Counted from the stretch's first letter, positions 1-8,554 are shown. The stretch is 27,036 nucleotides of DNA from JAVBMO01 sp031552355 (GCA_031552355.1 JAVBMO010000009.1:1-27036), one strand, 5' to 3'. The notes: a model not told the origin generated them from the letters alone. Numbers and translations are program-made.

Positions 1-1548
1 ATTGCCGGATTGAGTTTTGCCCTGAAAGTGGCCGAATATGGAAAAGTTTGTATTATTTCTAAATCTGATGCTTCGGAGGGTTCCACCAAATACGCCCAAG
101 GTGGAATTGCGGCTGTAATGCTCGATTCCGACAGTTATGAAAAACATATTCAGGATACGCTGATTGCCGGTGACGGAATTTGCGACGAGCAGGTGGTACG
201 CGCAGTTGTGGAAAATTCTACCGAACGGATTATCGAACTTTTGAACTGGGGAATTCATTTCGATAAAAAAGCTACCGGACAATTTGATTTGGCCAAGGAA
301 GGCGGACATTCTGAATTCCGTGTTTTGCATCACAAAGACCAAACAGGACAAGAGATTGAACGTGGATTGATTGAAAAAGCCCGTCAGCACCCGAATATCG
401 AAATTAAGGAAAACCATTTTGCGGTGGATATTATCACTCAGCATCATTTGGGTGTGTTGGTCAACAAACGGACGCCCAATATTCAATGTTATGGGGCTTA
501 TGTTTTGAATCCCGAAACGCAAAAGATTGATACGTACCTTTCTAAAATTACTTTGTTGGCTACGGGCGGAACCGGAAATGTTTACAGTACTACCACCAAC
601 CCTTTGATTTCAACCGGCGACGGTATTGCCATGGTACACCGTGCACGTGGCGTTTTGGCCGATATGGAATTTGTGCAATTTCATCCCACTTCTTTGTATA
701 ATCCTTCGGAAAAACCTTCGTTTTTGATTTCCGAAGCTATGCGTGGCGCCGGAGCAATTCTGAAAACTCGCGAAGGCGAGGAGTTTATGCAAAAATATGA
801 TTCACGTCTTTCTTTGGCGCCTCGCGACATTGTGGCCCGCGCCATTGATAACCAACTAAAGATTAGTGGCGACGACTTTGTTTATTTGGATTGCCGGCAT
901 ATTGAAAAGGAGGTGATCATGGATCATTTTCCGAATATTTACGCCAAATGTTTAGAAATAGGCTTGAATATTACCAAAGATATGATTCCTGTGGTGCCTG
1001 CGGCGCATTACATGTGCGGTGGTATTAAAGTGAATCTGAATGGTCAAAGCAGCATTGAAAACCTGTATGCTTCGGGCGAATGTTCCTGCACAGGCTTGCA
1101 TGGCGCCAACCGACTGGCCTCAAATTCTTTGTTAGAAGCAGCTGTTTATTCACATCGCGCCAGCATAGATGCTATTGAAAAATTCCAATCCATTCGTTTT
1201 TGCGAAGAAGTTCCCGACTGGAACGACAAAGGGATGGTACTGAACGAAGAAATGGTATTAATTACCCAAACGTTGAAGGAACTCCAGTTGATTATGTCCA
1301 ACTATGTGGGTATTGTCCGCTCTGACTTACGCTTGAAAAGGGCTTTTGAACGTTTGAAAATTATCCATCAAGAAACCGAAGAACTTTACAACAAATCCGT
1401 TTTGACTGAGGAAATTTGTGAAATGCGCAATTTGGTTGCCAATGCCTATCTAATTATCAAAATGGCGATGGCTCGCCACGAAAGCCGTGGTTTACATTAT
1501 TCTTTGGATTACCCAAGAAAATCCGCTTCTTTGGCTAGTGATGAATAA
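1..1548 (+). CDS. nadB: L-aspartate oxidase NadB (5' end cut by window edge)
   Basis: Catalyses FAD-dependent oxidation of L-aspartate to iminoaspartate, the first step of de novo NAD synthesis, in the cytoplasm; iminoaspartate is passed to quinolinate synthase NadA, which is not in this window. The reading frame is open from base 1, so the start codon and the N-terminal part of the Rossmann motif (the usual GSG) lie outside; about 15-20 residues are missing. What remains (515 residues) shows the end of the dinucleotide motif (IAGLSFA), the family motif STKYAQGGIAAV, the FQFHPTS-like block VQFHPTSLY, the active-site region SEAMRGAGA, PRDIVARA, and the FAD-binding C-terminal block HYMCGGI...YASGECSCTGLHGANRLASNS. 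The helical C-terminal domain is complete to the stop. The succinate dehydrogenase flavoprotein is the main alternative, but the aspartate-oxidase-type motifs and length favour NadB. Confidence 0.95.
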   Translation: MAGLSFALKVAEYGKVCIISKSDASEGSTKYAQGGIAAVMLDSDSYEKHIQDTLIAGDGICDEQVVRAVVENSTERIIELLNWGIHFDKKATGQFDLAKEGGHSEFRVLHHKDQTGQEIERGLIEKARQHPNIEIKENHFAVDIITQHHLGVLVNKRTPNIQCYGAYVLNPETQKIDTYLSKITLLATGGTGNVYSTTTNPLISTGDGIAMVHRARGVLADMEFVQFHPTSLYNPSEKPSFLISEAMRGAGAILKTREGEEFMQKYDSRLSLAPRDIVARAIDNQLKISGDDFVYLDCRHIEKEVIMDHFPNIYAKCLEIGLNITKDMIPVVPAAHYMCGGIKVNLNGQSSIENLYASGECSCTGLHGANRLASNSLLEAAVYSHRASIDAIEKFQSIRFCEEVPDWNDKGMVLNEEMVLITQTLKELQLIMSNYVGIVRSDLRLKRAFERLKIIHQETEELYNKSVLTEEICEMRNLVANAYLIIKMAMARHESRGLHYSLDYPRKSASLASDE

Positions 1549-1693
1549 TTTTTGGAGCTGCTAAAAGAAATTTTACTTTTAACAAAATAAAGACATAGAA
1601 ATTTTGTCTAATATAAAACGGAGCTCTATAATTTAAGCAGTTTTCCAACGAAAGGAGCTGTGAATTTGTGTTGCGTTAATATTTGCAAAACTT

Positions 1694-2851
1694 ATGAATT
1701 TATTTGAAGAACAATACCATCAGGCAAAAAAAATGCTTGAATATGAAAGCCATTCATCCATCCTTAAAAAAGTTATTGATTGGACACTTGATACAGAAGA
1801 TATTTCCTTTTACAAAGAAATGGGGTGTTTGTTGGATGAAATGGATGATAAATCCGCCGATGAAAATATTTTAAAGGAGCATCTTCATGCTTTTATAGAA
1901 AAGCTTCACAGCCGGTTATCCGAAAAGGGACACAAACAACCGGAAAAACTTTTGGATGTAAAAAATCTGATAAAAGCCTACAAAAGCTCATCTTTTGCCC
2001 TTGGTCCCATCGGTTTCGATATTTCGGAAGGACAAATCATAGGCCTTGTGGGTGAAAACGGAAACGGAAAAACCACTCTGCTCCGGTCGCTTTGCCGTGA
2101 ACTGGAACCCACCAGTGGCAATATTCACTATTTATTTCCATTCAAAGATTCGTATGATCTCCGATCAAAACTGATTTATATTCCTCAGCGCACTAAAAGC
2201 TGGCATGGCTCATTGCTCGATAATCTTCAATTTACAGCTTCTTCGTATGGAATTTTGGGCGAAGAAAACCGGTTGCTTGTGCAATTGGTCATTGCGCGGA
2301 TGGGGTTACGTGAATACCGTCATCTGAAATGGAAAGAACTGTCATCGGGATATAAAATGAGGTTTGAATTGGCACGGATGCTATTGCGCAAACCTAAATT
2401 GTTGCTTATTGATGAGCCTTTGGCAAACCTTGATATTATTGCTCAGCAAACGGTGCTGGAGGATTTTATGAATATTGCCAAATCGCCTTTTCGTCCTTTG
2501 GGAATTGTGCTCAGTTCGCAACAGCTTTATGAAGTGGAAAAAACTTCGGACAAAGTTATTTTTCTGAAAAAGGGTTTGCCTCAGGATTTTTCACAGAATG
2601 AAGGGGCCGCTTTGTTTAAAGAAGTTGCCAAATTTATTATTGAATTTGAAAGCGAATTTAGTCCTGAGAAACTTCAGAAGGCGTTGGGGACACTAAATCT
2701 TGAAAAACTTCAACTTACCGGTGGAACCTATATAGCCATTTTCCCTGAAGAAACTACTCAAAAGCAATTTTTCAATACAGTGGCAGAACAAGAAATTCCT
2801 TTAAATTATTACAGAAATATTTCCAATTCTACGCGAAGGTTTTTCATGTAA
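1694..2851 (+). CDS. ABC transporter ATP-binding protein with N-terminal extension
   Basis: An ABC-type ATPase (385 aa) that probably powers the membrane protein encoded 45 bases downstream. Seen in the sequence: Walker A GENGNGKTT at residues 120-128, a Q-loop region around IPQRTKS, signature LSSGYKMR at 216-223, Walker B LLLIDEP with D240 and the catalytic E241, and a D-loop (LANLD). At the H-loop, where most family members have SSHxLxEVE, this protein reads SSQQLYEVE, so the switch histidine is replaced by Gln276. Before the ABC domain there is an acidic, charged, probably helical extension of about 90 residues not usual for the family, and after it about 90 residues with no recognised domain. 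No signal peptide or membrane segment. The substrate is unknown; the arrangement resembles ABC-2-type exporters. Confidence 0.85.
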   Translation: MNLFEEQYHQAKKMLEYESHSSILKKVIDWTLDTEDISFYKEMGCLLDEMDDKSADENILKEHLHAFIEKLHSRLSEKGHKQPEKLLDVKNLIKAYKSSSFALGPIGFDISEGQIIGLVGENGNGKTTLLRSLCRELEPTSGNIHYLFPFKDSYDLRSKLIYIPQRTKSWHGSLLDNLQFTASSYGILGEENRLLVQLVIARMGLREYRHLKWKELSSGYKMRFELARMLLRKPKLLLIDEPLANLDIIAQQTVLEDFMNIAKSPFRPLGIVLSSQQLYEVEKTSDKVIFLKKGLPQDFSQNEGAALFKEVAKFIIEFESEFSPEKLQKALGTLNLEKLQLTGGTYIAIFPEETTQKQFFNTVAEQEIPLNYYRNISNSTRRFFM

Positions 2852-2896
2852 ACCAAGAGAATCAAGGCCTGTTTAAAACACGAAATCAAATCATCC

Positions 2897-4441
2897 ATGA
2901 TAAAAAAAATCCAACAATATTTGCTTGTCCGTTATCCATTGCTGTGGAACACCCGGATTGTTCCCATGCTTTTGGTTAATCTTTTGCTGAATGTCTTTTT
3001 TTTCGGCTTGGGTTATCTTACAACCTATTTAGATTTTGCAGAAACTTATCATCGTTTTTATGAGCGTCCGCTTGTTTATTTTGCCATTGTATTGTGCATT
3101 ATCGGTGGATTCATTCTTTGGCTATTGCAATACCGGAAAAACAACGCCTTTGGTGTTTTCTATCCTAAAAAATCGCGCGAAGTGTATGCCGAATGGGTGT
3201 TTATCTTTGTCATCCTTTTCGGCTTGTTCTTAACGCCTTTTTCTTTCAATATGGGGATAACTCAGAAAATAAAATCCTATGCACCCAAAGAAGAAGTTCT
3301 TGGTAAAATGCAAACCCTTACCAGAGTTCGTTCTATTATTCCTTGTGGAAGCAAGCAAAGCTATTTTAAGGAATATCCGGATGGGTACACAAAAGATGAA
3401 AACGGGAATATTGTTAAAATAACCAACGAGGAGCATTATTCAGATTCCCCGTATTATAATTCGGATGAAATAGACTCTATTGTGCAGCAAACAAATAACA
3501 CATTAAATCTGAAAGATTACCCTAATTTTGCCCAATTATCGTTGCTGAATCAGGATGTTTATAATTATTATGGCTATCAGACGGATTCCGCAGAAGCTTA
3601 CCGTGTAAGGAATTGGTTAATTGAAGAAAATCGTGCTGAAATAGAAAACTTGATTCGCTCTTTCCTTGCTTTGGCCAAAGAGCACAAACTGCAAACCAAT
3701 ATAACCGCAGAGGAATGGATGAAGCTTATTTACAATCCACCTACTTACCCTGTTGGCGACTACAATCTTATGCAATGCAGTATGGCGTATGAAACCTATG
3801 GAGACCATTACCGAAAGGAATCCGGTTTTTATGTTCCCTACGAGGAACTTCGCAGCGCTTATTCCGAGATAGAGGAAGTTCATACCAGTCAAAAAACAAC
3901 GAACATTTTCTTATTGATAATTGCTTGCATAGCCACTATGTTTTCACTTTTAATTTTTTCGAACAGGTGTTCGTCAGGCAGGTCGTGGCTCACAGCTTTG
4001 ATTTCCTTAGCCATTGTTGCTTTTATCTCATTTATGTTTGTCGCCATTTGGAATGTTTTCGGCTTTGGTTACCGAGCCGATATGGCAGGAGTAGATTTGT
4101 ACATTTTGTTTTGGATAGGCATTTTTGCAGGAGAATTGATTTATGTTATCCGGCTTATGCGTGGCAACCGGAACAAAGGCCGTACTACCATCCTAATTCA
4201 TCATTTGCTTTGGTTCCTTCCCCTTATTCCGATGATGTTTTTGCTGATTGTTACCAACCATACACAACATCATTACAATGTTTCTGACTGCAATAGCATT
4301 TGCACCACTTGCGCAATTCAACAATTTATAGAAAATAATATTATTGGCATTATTTGGGCAAATATCGGATTGCTTTTTATCAGTATGTGGTTTTTTGTTT
4401 CCTGCGTTTTGCGAAAATGGAAAAGCCTGCCCGAAAAATAA
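2897..4441 (+). CDS. Polytopic membrane protein, probable partner of the upstream ABC ATPase
   Basis: I do not recognise the family. The 514-residue protein has three hydrophobic segments near the N terminus (about 22-44, 59-78, 100-118), a hydrophilic region of roughly 215 residues (about 120-335) rich in Tyr, Asn and Glu, then five more segments (about 336-356, 363-390, 399-420, 430-455, 483-506). This 3 + large soluble domain + 5 layout is compatible with an ABC-2-like permease carrying a big extracytoplasmic domain, but topology is inferred by eye. A short cysteine cluster (CNSICTTC) sits in the loop before the last helix. It follows the ABC ATPase gene by 45 bases on the same strand with no visible terminator, so co-transcription and a joint transporter are likely. 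Substrate unknown. Confidence 0.7.
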   Translation: MIKKIQQYLLVRYPLLWNTRIVPMLLVNLLLNVFFFGLGYLTTYLDFAETYHRFYERPLVYFAIVLCIIGGFILWLLQYRKNNAFGVFYPKKSREVYAEWVFIFVILFGLFLTPFSFNMGITQKIKSYAPKEEVLGKMQTLTRVRSIIPCGSKQSYFKEYPDGYTKDENGNIVKITNEEHYSDSPYYNSDEIDSIVQQTNNTLNLKDYPNFAQLSLLNQDVYNYYGYQTDSAEAYRVRNWLIEENRAEIENLIRSFLALAKEHKLQTNITAEEWMKLIYNPPTYPVGDYNLMQCSMAYETYGDHYRKESGFYVPYEELRSAYSEIEEVHTSQKTTNIFLLIIACIATMFSLLIFSNRCSSGRSWLTALISLAIVAFISFMFVAIWNVFGFGYRADMAGVDLYILFWIGIFAGELIYVIRLMRGNRNKGRTTILIHHLLWFLPLIPMMFLLIVTNHTQHHYNVSDCNSICTTCAIQQFIENNIIGIIWANIGLLFISMWFFVSCVLRKWKSLPEK

Positions 4442-4442
4442 C

Positions 4443-4471
4443 TTTGCTTGTAGTGAAAGCTTGTATTTTTG
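4443..4471 (+). promoter_or_regulatory. Candidate Bacteroidota promoter upstream of the peptide transporter
   Basis: TTTG at 4443-4446 and TATTTTTG (matches TAnnTTTG) at 4464-4471 with a 17-base spacer, slightly short of the usual 19-21. It would give a leader of about 130 bases for the POT transporter. Inferred from pattern only. Confidence 0.35.
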
Positions 4472-4554
4472 TAGAAATCAAAATTTTATATAGAAATAAT
4501 TTGTTTTAACAGTTTCTAAATTTTGAAATCAACCGGACATTCAAATATTTTTAC

Positions 4555-4562
4555 TATTTTTG
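4555..4562 (+). promoter_or_regulatory. Second candidate -7 box before the peptide transporter
   Basis: TATTTTTG, an exact TAnnTTTG match, 45 bases before the ATG at 4608. No TTTG lies at the usual distance upstream, so this is a half-supported promoter. Confidence 0.35.
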
Positions 4563-4607
4563 CTCTTTGTAAAACTTAAATGAATATTAACAAAACAAAA
4601 CACTATT

Positions 4608-6119
4608 ATGTTTAAAAAACATCCAAAAGGATTATTAGCAGCGGCTTTGGCCAATATGGGAGAACGCTTCGGGTTCTATACCATGATGGCTATTTTGGTC
4701 TTGTTTCTGCAAGCGAAATTTGGATTAAATGGAACCAACGCAGGTATCATTTACTCCATTTTTTATTTTTCAATTTATGCCTTTGCTTTTGTGGGCGGGC
4801 TTATTGCAGATAAAAGACAAAACTTTAAGGGAACCATTCTAATTGGTTTAATTGTTATGGGATTAGGCTATGTTTTAATGGCGCTTCCAACCCCGACACC
4901 TGTTTCAAACAAAGCTTTGTTTTTGACATTGACTTGTGCAGGTTTGTTAATCATTGCCTTTGGAAATGGTTTGTTTAAAGGAAACTTGCAAGCCTTGGTT
5001 GGTCAAATGTACGACAAACCAGAGTATGGCAAAATGAGAGATGCAGGTTTCTCTTTGTTTTATATGTTTATTAATGTTGGCGCTATTTTTGCTCCTATTA
5101 CAGCCGTTGCTGTAAGAAACTGGTGGGTTAGCAGCCACGGATTTGCTTACAATCCCGACCTTCCTGCTCTGTGCCACGAACATCTTTCTGGAACAATTTC
5201 CGGACAAGCCTCTGTACGTTTTTCTGAATTGGCTAGCCAAGTATCAGCTTCGCCTGTAACAGACCTTACCGCTTTTGCAAATGGTTATTTGAATGTATTT
5301 ACAACCGGTTTTCACTATGCTTTTGCTGTAGCCATTGTTGCCATGGTTATTTCTTTTGTTATCTATGTGGTAAACAAAAAATATCTACCAGATGTACAAA
5401 AAGGCACTGCAAACGGTGCTACAAATTCAGCTCCCGAAATGGATCCTAAAGAAGCAAAACAACGTATTTATGCTTTATTGGCTGTTTTTGCCGTAGTTAT
5501 TTTCTTCTGGTTCTCTTTCCACCAAAACGGATTAACACTTACCATGTTTGCAAAAGACTATACTTTGTTGCAAGTTGGTTCATTCAAAATTTCCGCAGAG
5601 TTGTTCCAATCCATGAACCCTTTCTTTGTGGTATTCTTAACCCCTGTGGTTTTGGCTTTCTTCGGATGGTTGCGTGCTAAAGGAAAAGAACCTTCAACAC
5701 CTAAAAAGATTGCTATTGGTATGGCCATTGCTGCTCTTGCTTATGTAGTAATGACCATCGGTTCTTTGGATCTCCCTTTGTTCTCTCAAGTAAAAGAAAT
5801 GGGAGGTTTGGGTGATGCCAGCCGTGTTACTCCTTTCTTATTAGTTGGAACTTATTTGATTTTGACCATTGCCGAATTATTTATCAGCCCTCTTGGAATT
5901 TCATTTGTATCAAAAGTTTCTCCTCCCAAATACCAAGGTATGATGCAAGGTCTTTGGTTATGTGCAACTGCTGTTGGGAACCAATTGTTATTCATCGGCG
6001 CTATTTTGTACGAACATGTGCCCATTTGGTTGACATGGACGGTATTTATCACCGTATGTTTAATTTCAATGACCACCATGTTAATTATGTTGAAATGGTT
6101 AGAAAGAGTTTCTAAATAA
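4608..6119 (+). CDS. POT/PTR-family proton-dependent oligopeptide transporter
   Basis: A 503-residue major facilitator superfamily protein of the peptide (POT/PTR2) family, which imports di- and tripeptides with protons across the inner membrane. The N-terminal helix carries the family motif region NMGERFGFYTM, and helices are visible throughout, including the conserved GGLIADKR loop, the G..LFKGNLQALVGQMY segment after helix 4, the YMFINVGAIFAP helix, and a C-terminal FISPLGISFVSKVSPPKYQGMMQG block. The length and number of hydrophobic stretches fit a bacterial 14-helix POT. In the E1xxE2R motif used for proton coupling the first Glu is Asn16, while E19 and R20 are kept. It stands alone between a promoter-like region and a strong hairpin terminator, so it is probably monocistronic. 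The exact substrate cannot be read from sequence. Confidence 0.9.
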   Translation: MFKKHPKGLLAAALANMGERFGFYTMMAILVLFLQAKFGLNGTNAGIIYSIFYFSIYAFAFVGGLIADKRQNFKGTILIGLIVMGLGYVLMALPTPTPVSNKALFLTLTCAGLLIIAFGNGLFKGNLQALVGQMYDKPEYGKMRDAGFSLFYMFINVGAIFAPITAVAVRNWWVSSHGFAYNPDLPALCHEHLSGTISGQASVRFSELASQVSASPVTDLTAFANGYLNVFTTGFHYAFAVAIVAMVISFVIYVVNKKYLPDVQKGTANGATNSAPEMDPKEAKQRIYALLAVFAVVIFFWFSFHQNGLTLTMFAKDYTLLQVGSFKISAELFQSMNPFFVVFLTPVVLAFFGWLRAKGKEPSTPKKIAIGMAIAALAYVVMTIGSLDLPLFSQVKEMGGLGDASRVTPFLLVGTYLILTIAELFISPLGISFVSKVSPPKYQGMMQGLWLCATAVGNQLLFIGAILYEHVPIWLTWTVFITVCLISMTTMLIMLKWLERVSK

Positions 6120-6144
6120 CGGTTTCGATATTTTATATCATAGA

Positions 6145-6172
6145 AAAGGCGGTGAAGTTTTTCACCGCCTTT
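6145..6172 (+). terminator. Hairpin terminator after the peptide transporter
   Basis: A perfect 12-bp stem (6145-6156 with 6161-6172, core GGCGGTGAA/TTCACCGCC) closed by a 4-base loop, 25 bases after the transporter stop and 43 bases before gltX. A-rich and T-rich flanks on the two sides fit an intrinsic terminator. Confidence 0.85.
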
Positions 6173-6191
6173 CTTATTGTAGATTTGTTCG

Positions 6192-6199
6192 TAACTTTG
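6192..6199 (+). promoter_or_regulatory. Candidate gltX -7 box
   Basis: TAACTTTG, a TAnnTTTG match 16 bases before the gltX ATG and just after the preceding terminator. No -33 TTTG is seen at the usual spacing. It would start transcription of the gltX-to-Sir2 gene run with a very short leader. Confidence 0.5.
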
Positions 6200-6215
6200 C
6201 AGAAAATTTAAATTC

Positions 6216-7739
6216 ATGGAAAGAAGAGTAAGAGTTCGTTTTGCACCAAGCCCCACAGGGCCTTTACATATTGGTGGTGTTCGCACTGCTTTGTATAATT
6301 ATTTATTCGCCAAAAAGCATGGAGGCGATTTCCTTTTGCGTATTGAAGACACCGACCAAACCCGTTTTGTGCCCGGCGCCGAAGATTATATCATAGAATC
6401 CTTTCGCTGGTTAGGCGTAAATTTTGATGAAGGCGTGGGTGTTGGGGGAAATTACGGCCCTTACAAACAATCGGAAAGGAAAGAATTGTACAAACCTTAT
6501 GCCGAGCAATTGGTGAAAAACGGCTGGGCTTACTATGCCTTCGACACGGCTGAAGAATTGGACAAACTCCGCAAAGAAGCAGAAGCGCAAAAGAAAACTT
6601 TCCAGTATGACTGCAACACGCGCGGAAACCTTTGTAATTCGCTTACATTGTCGGCCGAAGAACTTGAAAAACGATTGGCTTCGGGAGAAACCTTTGTCAT
6701 CCGCTTCAAATTCCCCAAAGATACCGAAATTGAGGTTCAGGACTTAATCCGCGGACAGGTGGTTATTAATTCAAATCTTTTGGACGACAAGGTTTTGTTT
6801 AAATCCGACGGTATGCCTACCTACCACTTGGCTAATGTTGTGGATGACTATTTGATGAAAATTTCACATGTAATCCGTGGTGAAGAATGGTTGCCTTCGG
6901 CACCTTTGCACGTGATGCTTTACAAAGCTTTTGGTTGGGAAAAAGAAATGCCGCAATTCGCACATCTTCCTTTGCTTTTGAAACCTGATGGCAATGGAAA
7001 ACTGAGCAAACGCGATGGAGACCGTTTGGGATTTCCTGTCTTTCCTTTGGAATGGCACGACCCCAAAAGTAGCGAAATTTCTTCGGGTTACCGCGAACAA
7101 GGCTATTTTCCTGAAGCTGTTATCAATATTTTGGCCTTCCTAGGTTGGAACCCCGGAACGGAACAGGAACTTTTTTCTTTGAACGAACTGATTGATGTCT
7201 TTTCTTTGGACCGAATCAGCAAATCGGGCGCTAAATTCGACTTGGAAAAAGCCAAATGGTTCAATCACCAATATATGTTGCAAAAACCGGCGAAAGAAAT
7301 TGCCCAATTGTTTTTGCCCGTTTTGCAAAGCAAAGGCATTGAAAATGTTTCTTCCGAATATCTCGAACAGGTTTGCACATTGTCTAAAGACCGCGTGAAT
7401 TTCGTGAGCGAACTTTGGGAACAGGCTTCGTTCTTTTTCCAAGCGCCGGAAAGCTACGACGAACAAGTTGTGAAAAAACGTTGGAACGAAACCAGCGCCG
7501 CTCATTTGAAAAAGATTTCGGAAATTTTAAATACTGCCGCTTTCGACAAACAAACTTTGCACGACGAAGTCGCCAATTACATTCAAAACAACAGCCTGAA
7601 CATGGGACAAATTATGAATTGTTTGCGATTGTCGTTGGTTGGCGCCGCCAAAGGCCCTGATTTATTCGAAATTATTGTTTTATTGGGAAAAAGCGAAAGC
7701 ACAAAAAGAATTACTAAAGCTTGCGAGGTTTTGGGGTAA
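6216..7739 (+). CDS. gltX: Glutamyl-tRNA synthetase
   Basis: Class I aminoacyl-tRNA synthetase that charges tRNA-Glu in the cytoplasm. The 507-residue protein has the expected order of parts: HIGH-type motif HIGG at residues 18-21 inside PSPTGPLHIGGVRTALYNY, the RIEDTDQTR substrate block, the acceptor-end-binding region, the HVIRGEEWL block, the KMSKS-type motif KLSKR at 262-266, and a helical anticodon-binding domain to the stop. Length is normal for Bacteroidota. The ATG at 6216 sits 16 bases after a -7 box and gives the canonical start of the catalytic domain. It is the first gene of a closely spaced run; the next ORF begins 11 bases after its stop. The absence of a GlnRS-like N-terminus supports GltX over GlnRS. 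Confidence 0.97.
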   Translation: MERRVRVRFAPSPTGPLHIGGVRTALYNYLFAKKHGGDFLLRIEDTDQTRFVPGAEDYIIESFRWLGVNFDEGVGVGGNYGPYKQSERKELYKPYAEQLVKNGWAYYAFDTAEELDKLRKEAEAQKKTFQYDCNTRGNLCNSLTLSAEELEKRLASGETFVIRFKFPKDTEIEVQDLIRGQVVINSNLLDDKVLFKSDGMPTYHLANVVDDYLMKISHVIRGEEWLPSAPLHVMLYKAFGWEKEMPQFAHLPLLLKPDGNGKLSKRDGDRLGFPVFPLEWHDPKSSEISSGYREQGYFPEAVINILAFLGWNPGTEQELFSLNELIDVFSLDRISKSGAKFDLEKAKWFNHQYMLQKPAKEIAQLFLPVLQSKGIENVSSEYLEQVCTLSKDRVNFVSELWEQASFFFQAPESYDEQVVKKRWNETSAAHLKKISEILNTAAFDKQTLHDEVANYIQNNSLNMGQIMNCLRLSLVGAAKGPDLFEIIVLLGKSESTKRITKACEVLG

Positions 7740-7750
7740 ATATTAAAATT

Positions 7751-7933
7751 ATGGATTTAACATATAGCTTTTTACAAGATTCAGAGCCAACCGAAGCTCA
7801 ATTAAAAGAATTAATGAAAGAGGTTGCTGTAGATGCTCGAAAACGGAAACGAAATGCCGACAAAAACTTTTTAAAGCTAATCCGTCATGAAATTAAGTTA
7901 GCAGCAAAAAGAAGCAAACTTCTTACAAAATAA
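7751..7933 (+). CDS. Small basic protein, candidate antitoxin-like partner of the downstream kinase
   Basis: Encodes 60 residues. The N-terminal third is acidic and likely helical (SEPTEAQLKELMKEV), the C-terminal half is very basic (KRKRNADKN...KLAAKRSKLL). No recognised domain and no signal peptide. The start chosen is the ATG at 7751; a TTG in the same frame at 7721 would overlap gltX and is less likely. Only six bases separate its stop from the zeta-toxin-like gene, and this small-gene-then-P-loop-kinase order is the usual layout of such toxin-antitoxin-type pairs. The antitoxin role is an inference from position, size and charge alone. The 3' half is A-rich and resembles the next gene, not gltX, in base composition. 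Confidence 0.6.
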   Translation: MDLTYSFLQDSEPTEAQLKELMKEVAVDARKRKRNADKNFLKLIRHEIKLAAKRSKLLTK

Positions 7934-7939
7934 GTATTA

Positions 7940-8539
7940 ATGAAACCCAAACTCCTTATAATAGCAGGCCCCAATGGTTCCGGAAAAACTTCCATTACAG
8001 GAAAAATTTTGAAACATGATTGGATTGATGGCTGTGTTTACATCAACCCGGATAATATTGCAAAAGATATTTTTGGAGATTGGAATTCACCTGAAGCCGT
8101 TATAAAAGCGGCTCAATACGCAACTCGAGAAAGAGAAAATTGTATAAAAAACAAAAAAAGCCTTCTTTTTGAAACGGTCTTGTCTGCACCCGATAAGTTA
8201 GAATTTATTCTTAACGCTAAAAATGCAGGTTATTTTATCCGCCTTTTTTTCGTAGGAACAAATCATCCTGCTATTAATGCGTCGAGAATTGCTCATAGGG
8301 TTTTAGAGGGAGGGCACGATGTGCCTATTTCAAAAATAATCAGTCGTTATGCAAAATCCATTGCAAATTGCTCACAAGCAGCACTATTGGTGGATCGCAT
8401 GTATGTCTATGATAATTCAATTGATGATGTTTTCCCAAAACTTCTTTTTAGAACAATTGATGGTAAAATAGAGAAAACATATTCTGAGATTAACCCTTGG
8501 GCAAAAGAAATTCTTAAAATCGTCGAAAATTCAAAATAG
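7940..8539 (+). CDS. Zeta-toxin-like P-loop kinase (predicted ABC-type ATPase, COG4185-like)
   Basis: A 199-residue P-loop NTPase resembling the zeta-toxin/COG4185 group, whose studied members phosphorylate UDP-N-acetyl sugars; this protein's substrate is unknown. Seen: Walker A GPNGSGKT at residues 10-17 near the N terminus, INPDNIAKDIF at 35-45 (the D38 region matching the zeta substrate-binding Asp), an R-E-R helix at 63-65, the FETVLS strand at 77-82, FFVGTNHP at 103-110, and the Arg-containing lid region ASRIAHRVLEGGHDVP at 114-129. No transmembrane segment. It is six bases downstream of the 60-residue basic protein and 15 bases upstream of the DUF2520 gene. Sampled 60-base lines are about 27-30% GC against 40% or more in gltX, suggesting acquisition. 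It could instead be a housekeeping kinase. Confidence 0.75.
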   Translation: MKPKLLIIAGPNGSGKTSITGKILKHDWIDGCVYINPDNIAKDIFGDWNSPEAVIKAAQYATRERENCIKNKKSLLFETVLSAPDKLEFILNAKNAGYFIRLFFVGTNHPAINASRIAHRVLEGGHDVPISKIISRYAKSIANCSQAALLVDRMYVYDNSIDDVFPKLLFRTIDGKIEKTYSEINPWAKEILKIVENSK

Positions 8540-8554
8540 TTATTTTTTAAACAA

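Noticed and set aside
1549..1693. Promoter or terminator between nadB and the ABC gene
   Set aside because: A near-match to the -7 box (AATATTTG at 1678-1685) and a weak AT inverted repeat are present, but neither is good enough to call.
5852..6286. A 144-residue minus-strand frame spanning the transporter end and gltX start
   Set aside because: It runs through the terminator hairpin and antisense to two clear genes; no protein features.
6864..7505. Open reading frames on the minus strand across gltX
   Set aside because: They are shadows of gltX codon structure, have no recognisable domains or promoters, and the plus-strand frame is unmistakably GltX.
7721..7750. TTG start overlapping gltX for the small basic protein
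   Set aside because: The ATG at 7751 leaves a normal gap, and the extra ten residues add nothing recognisable.
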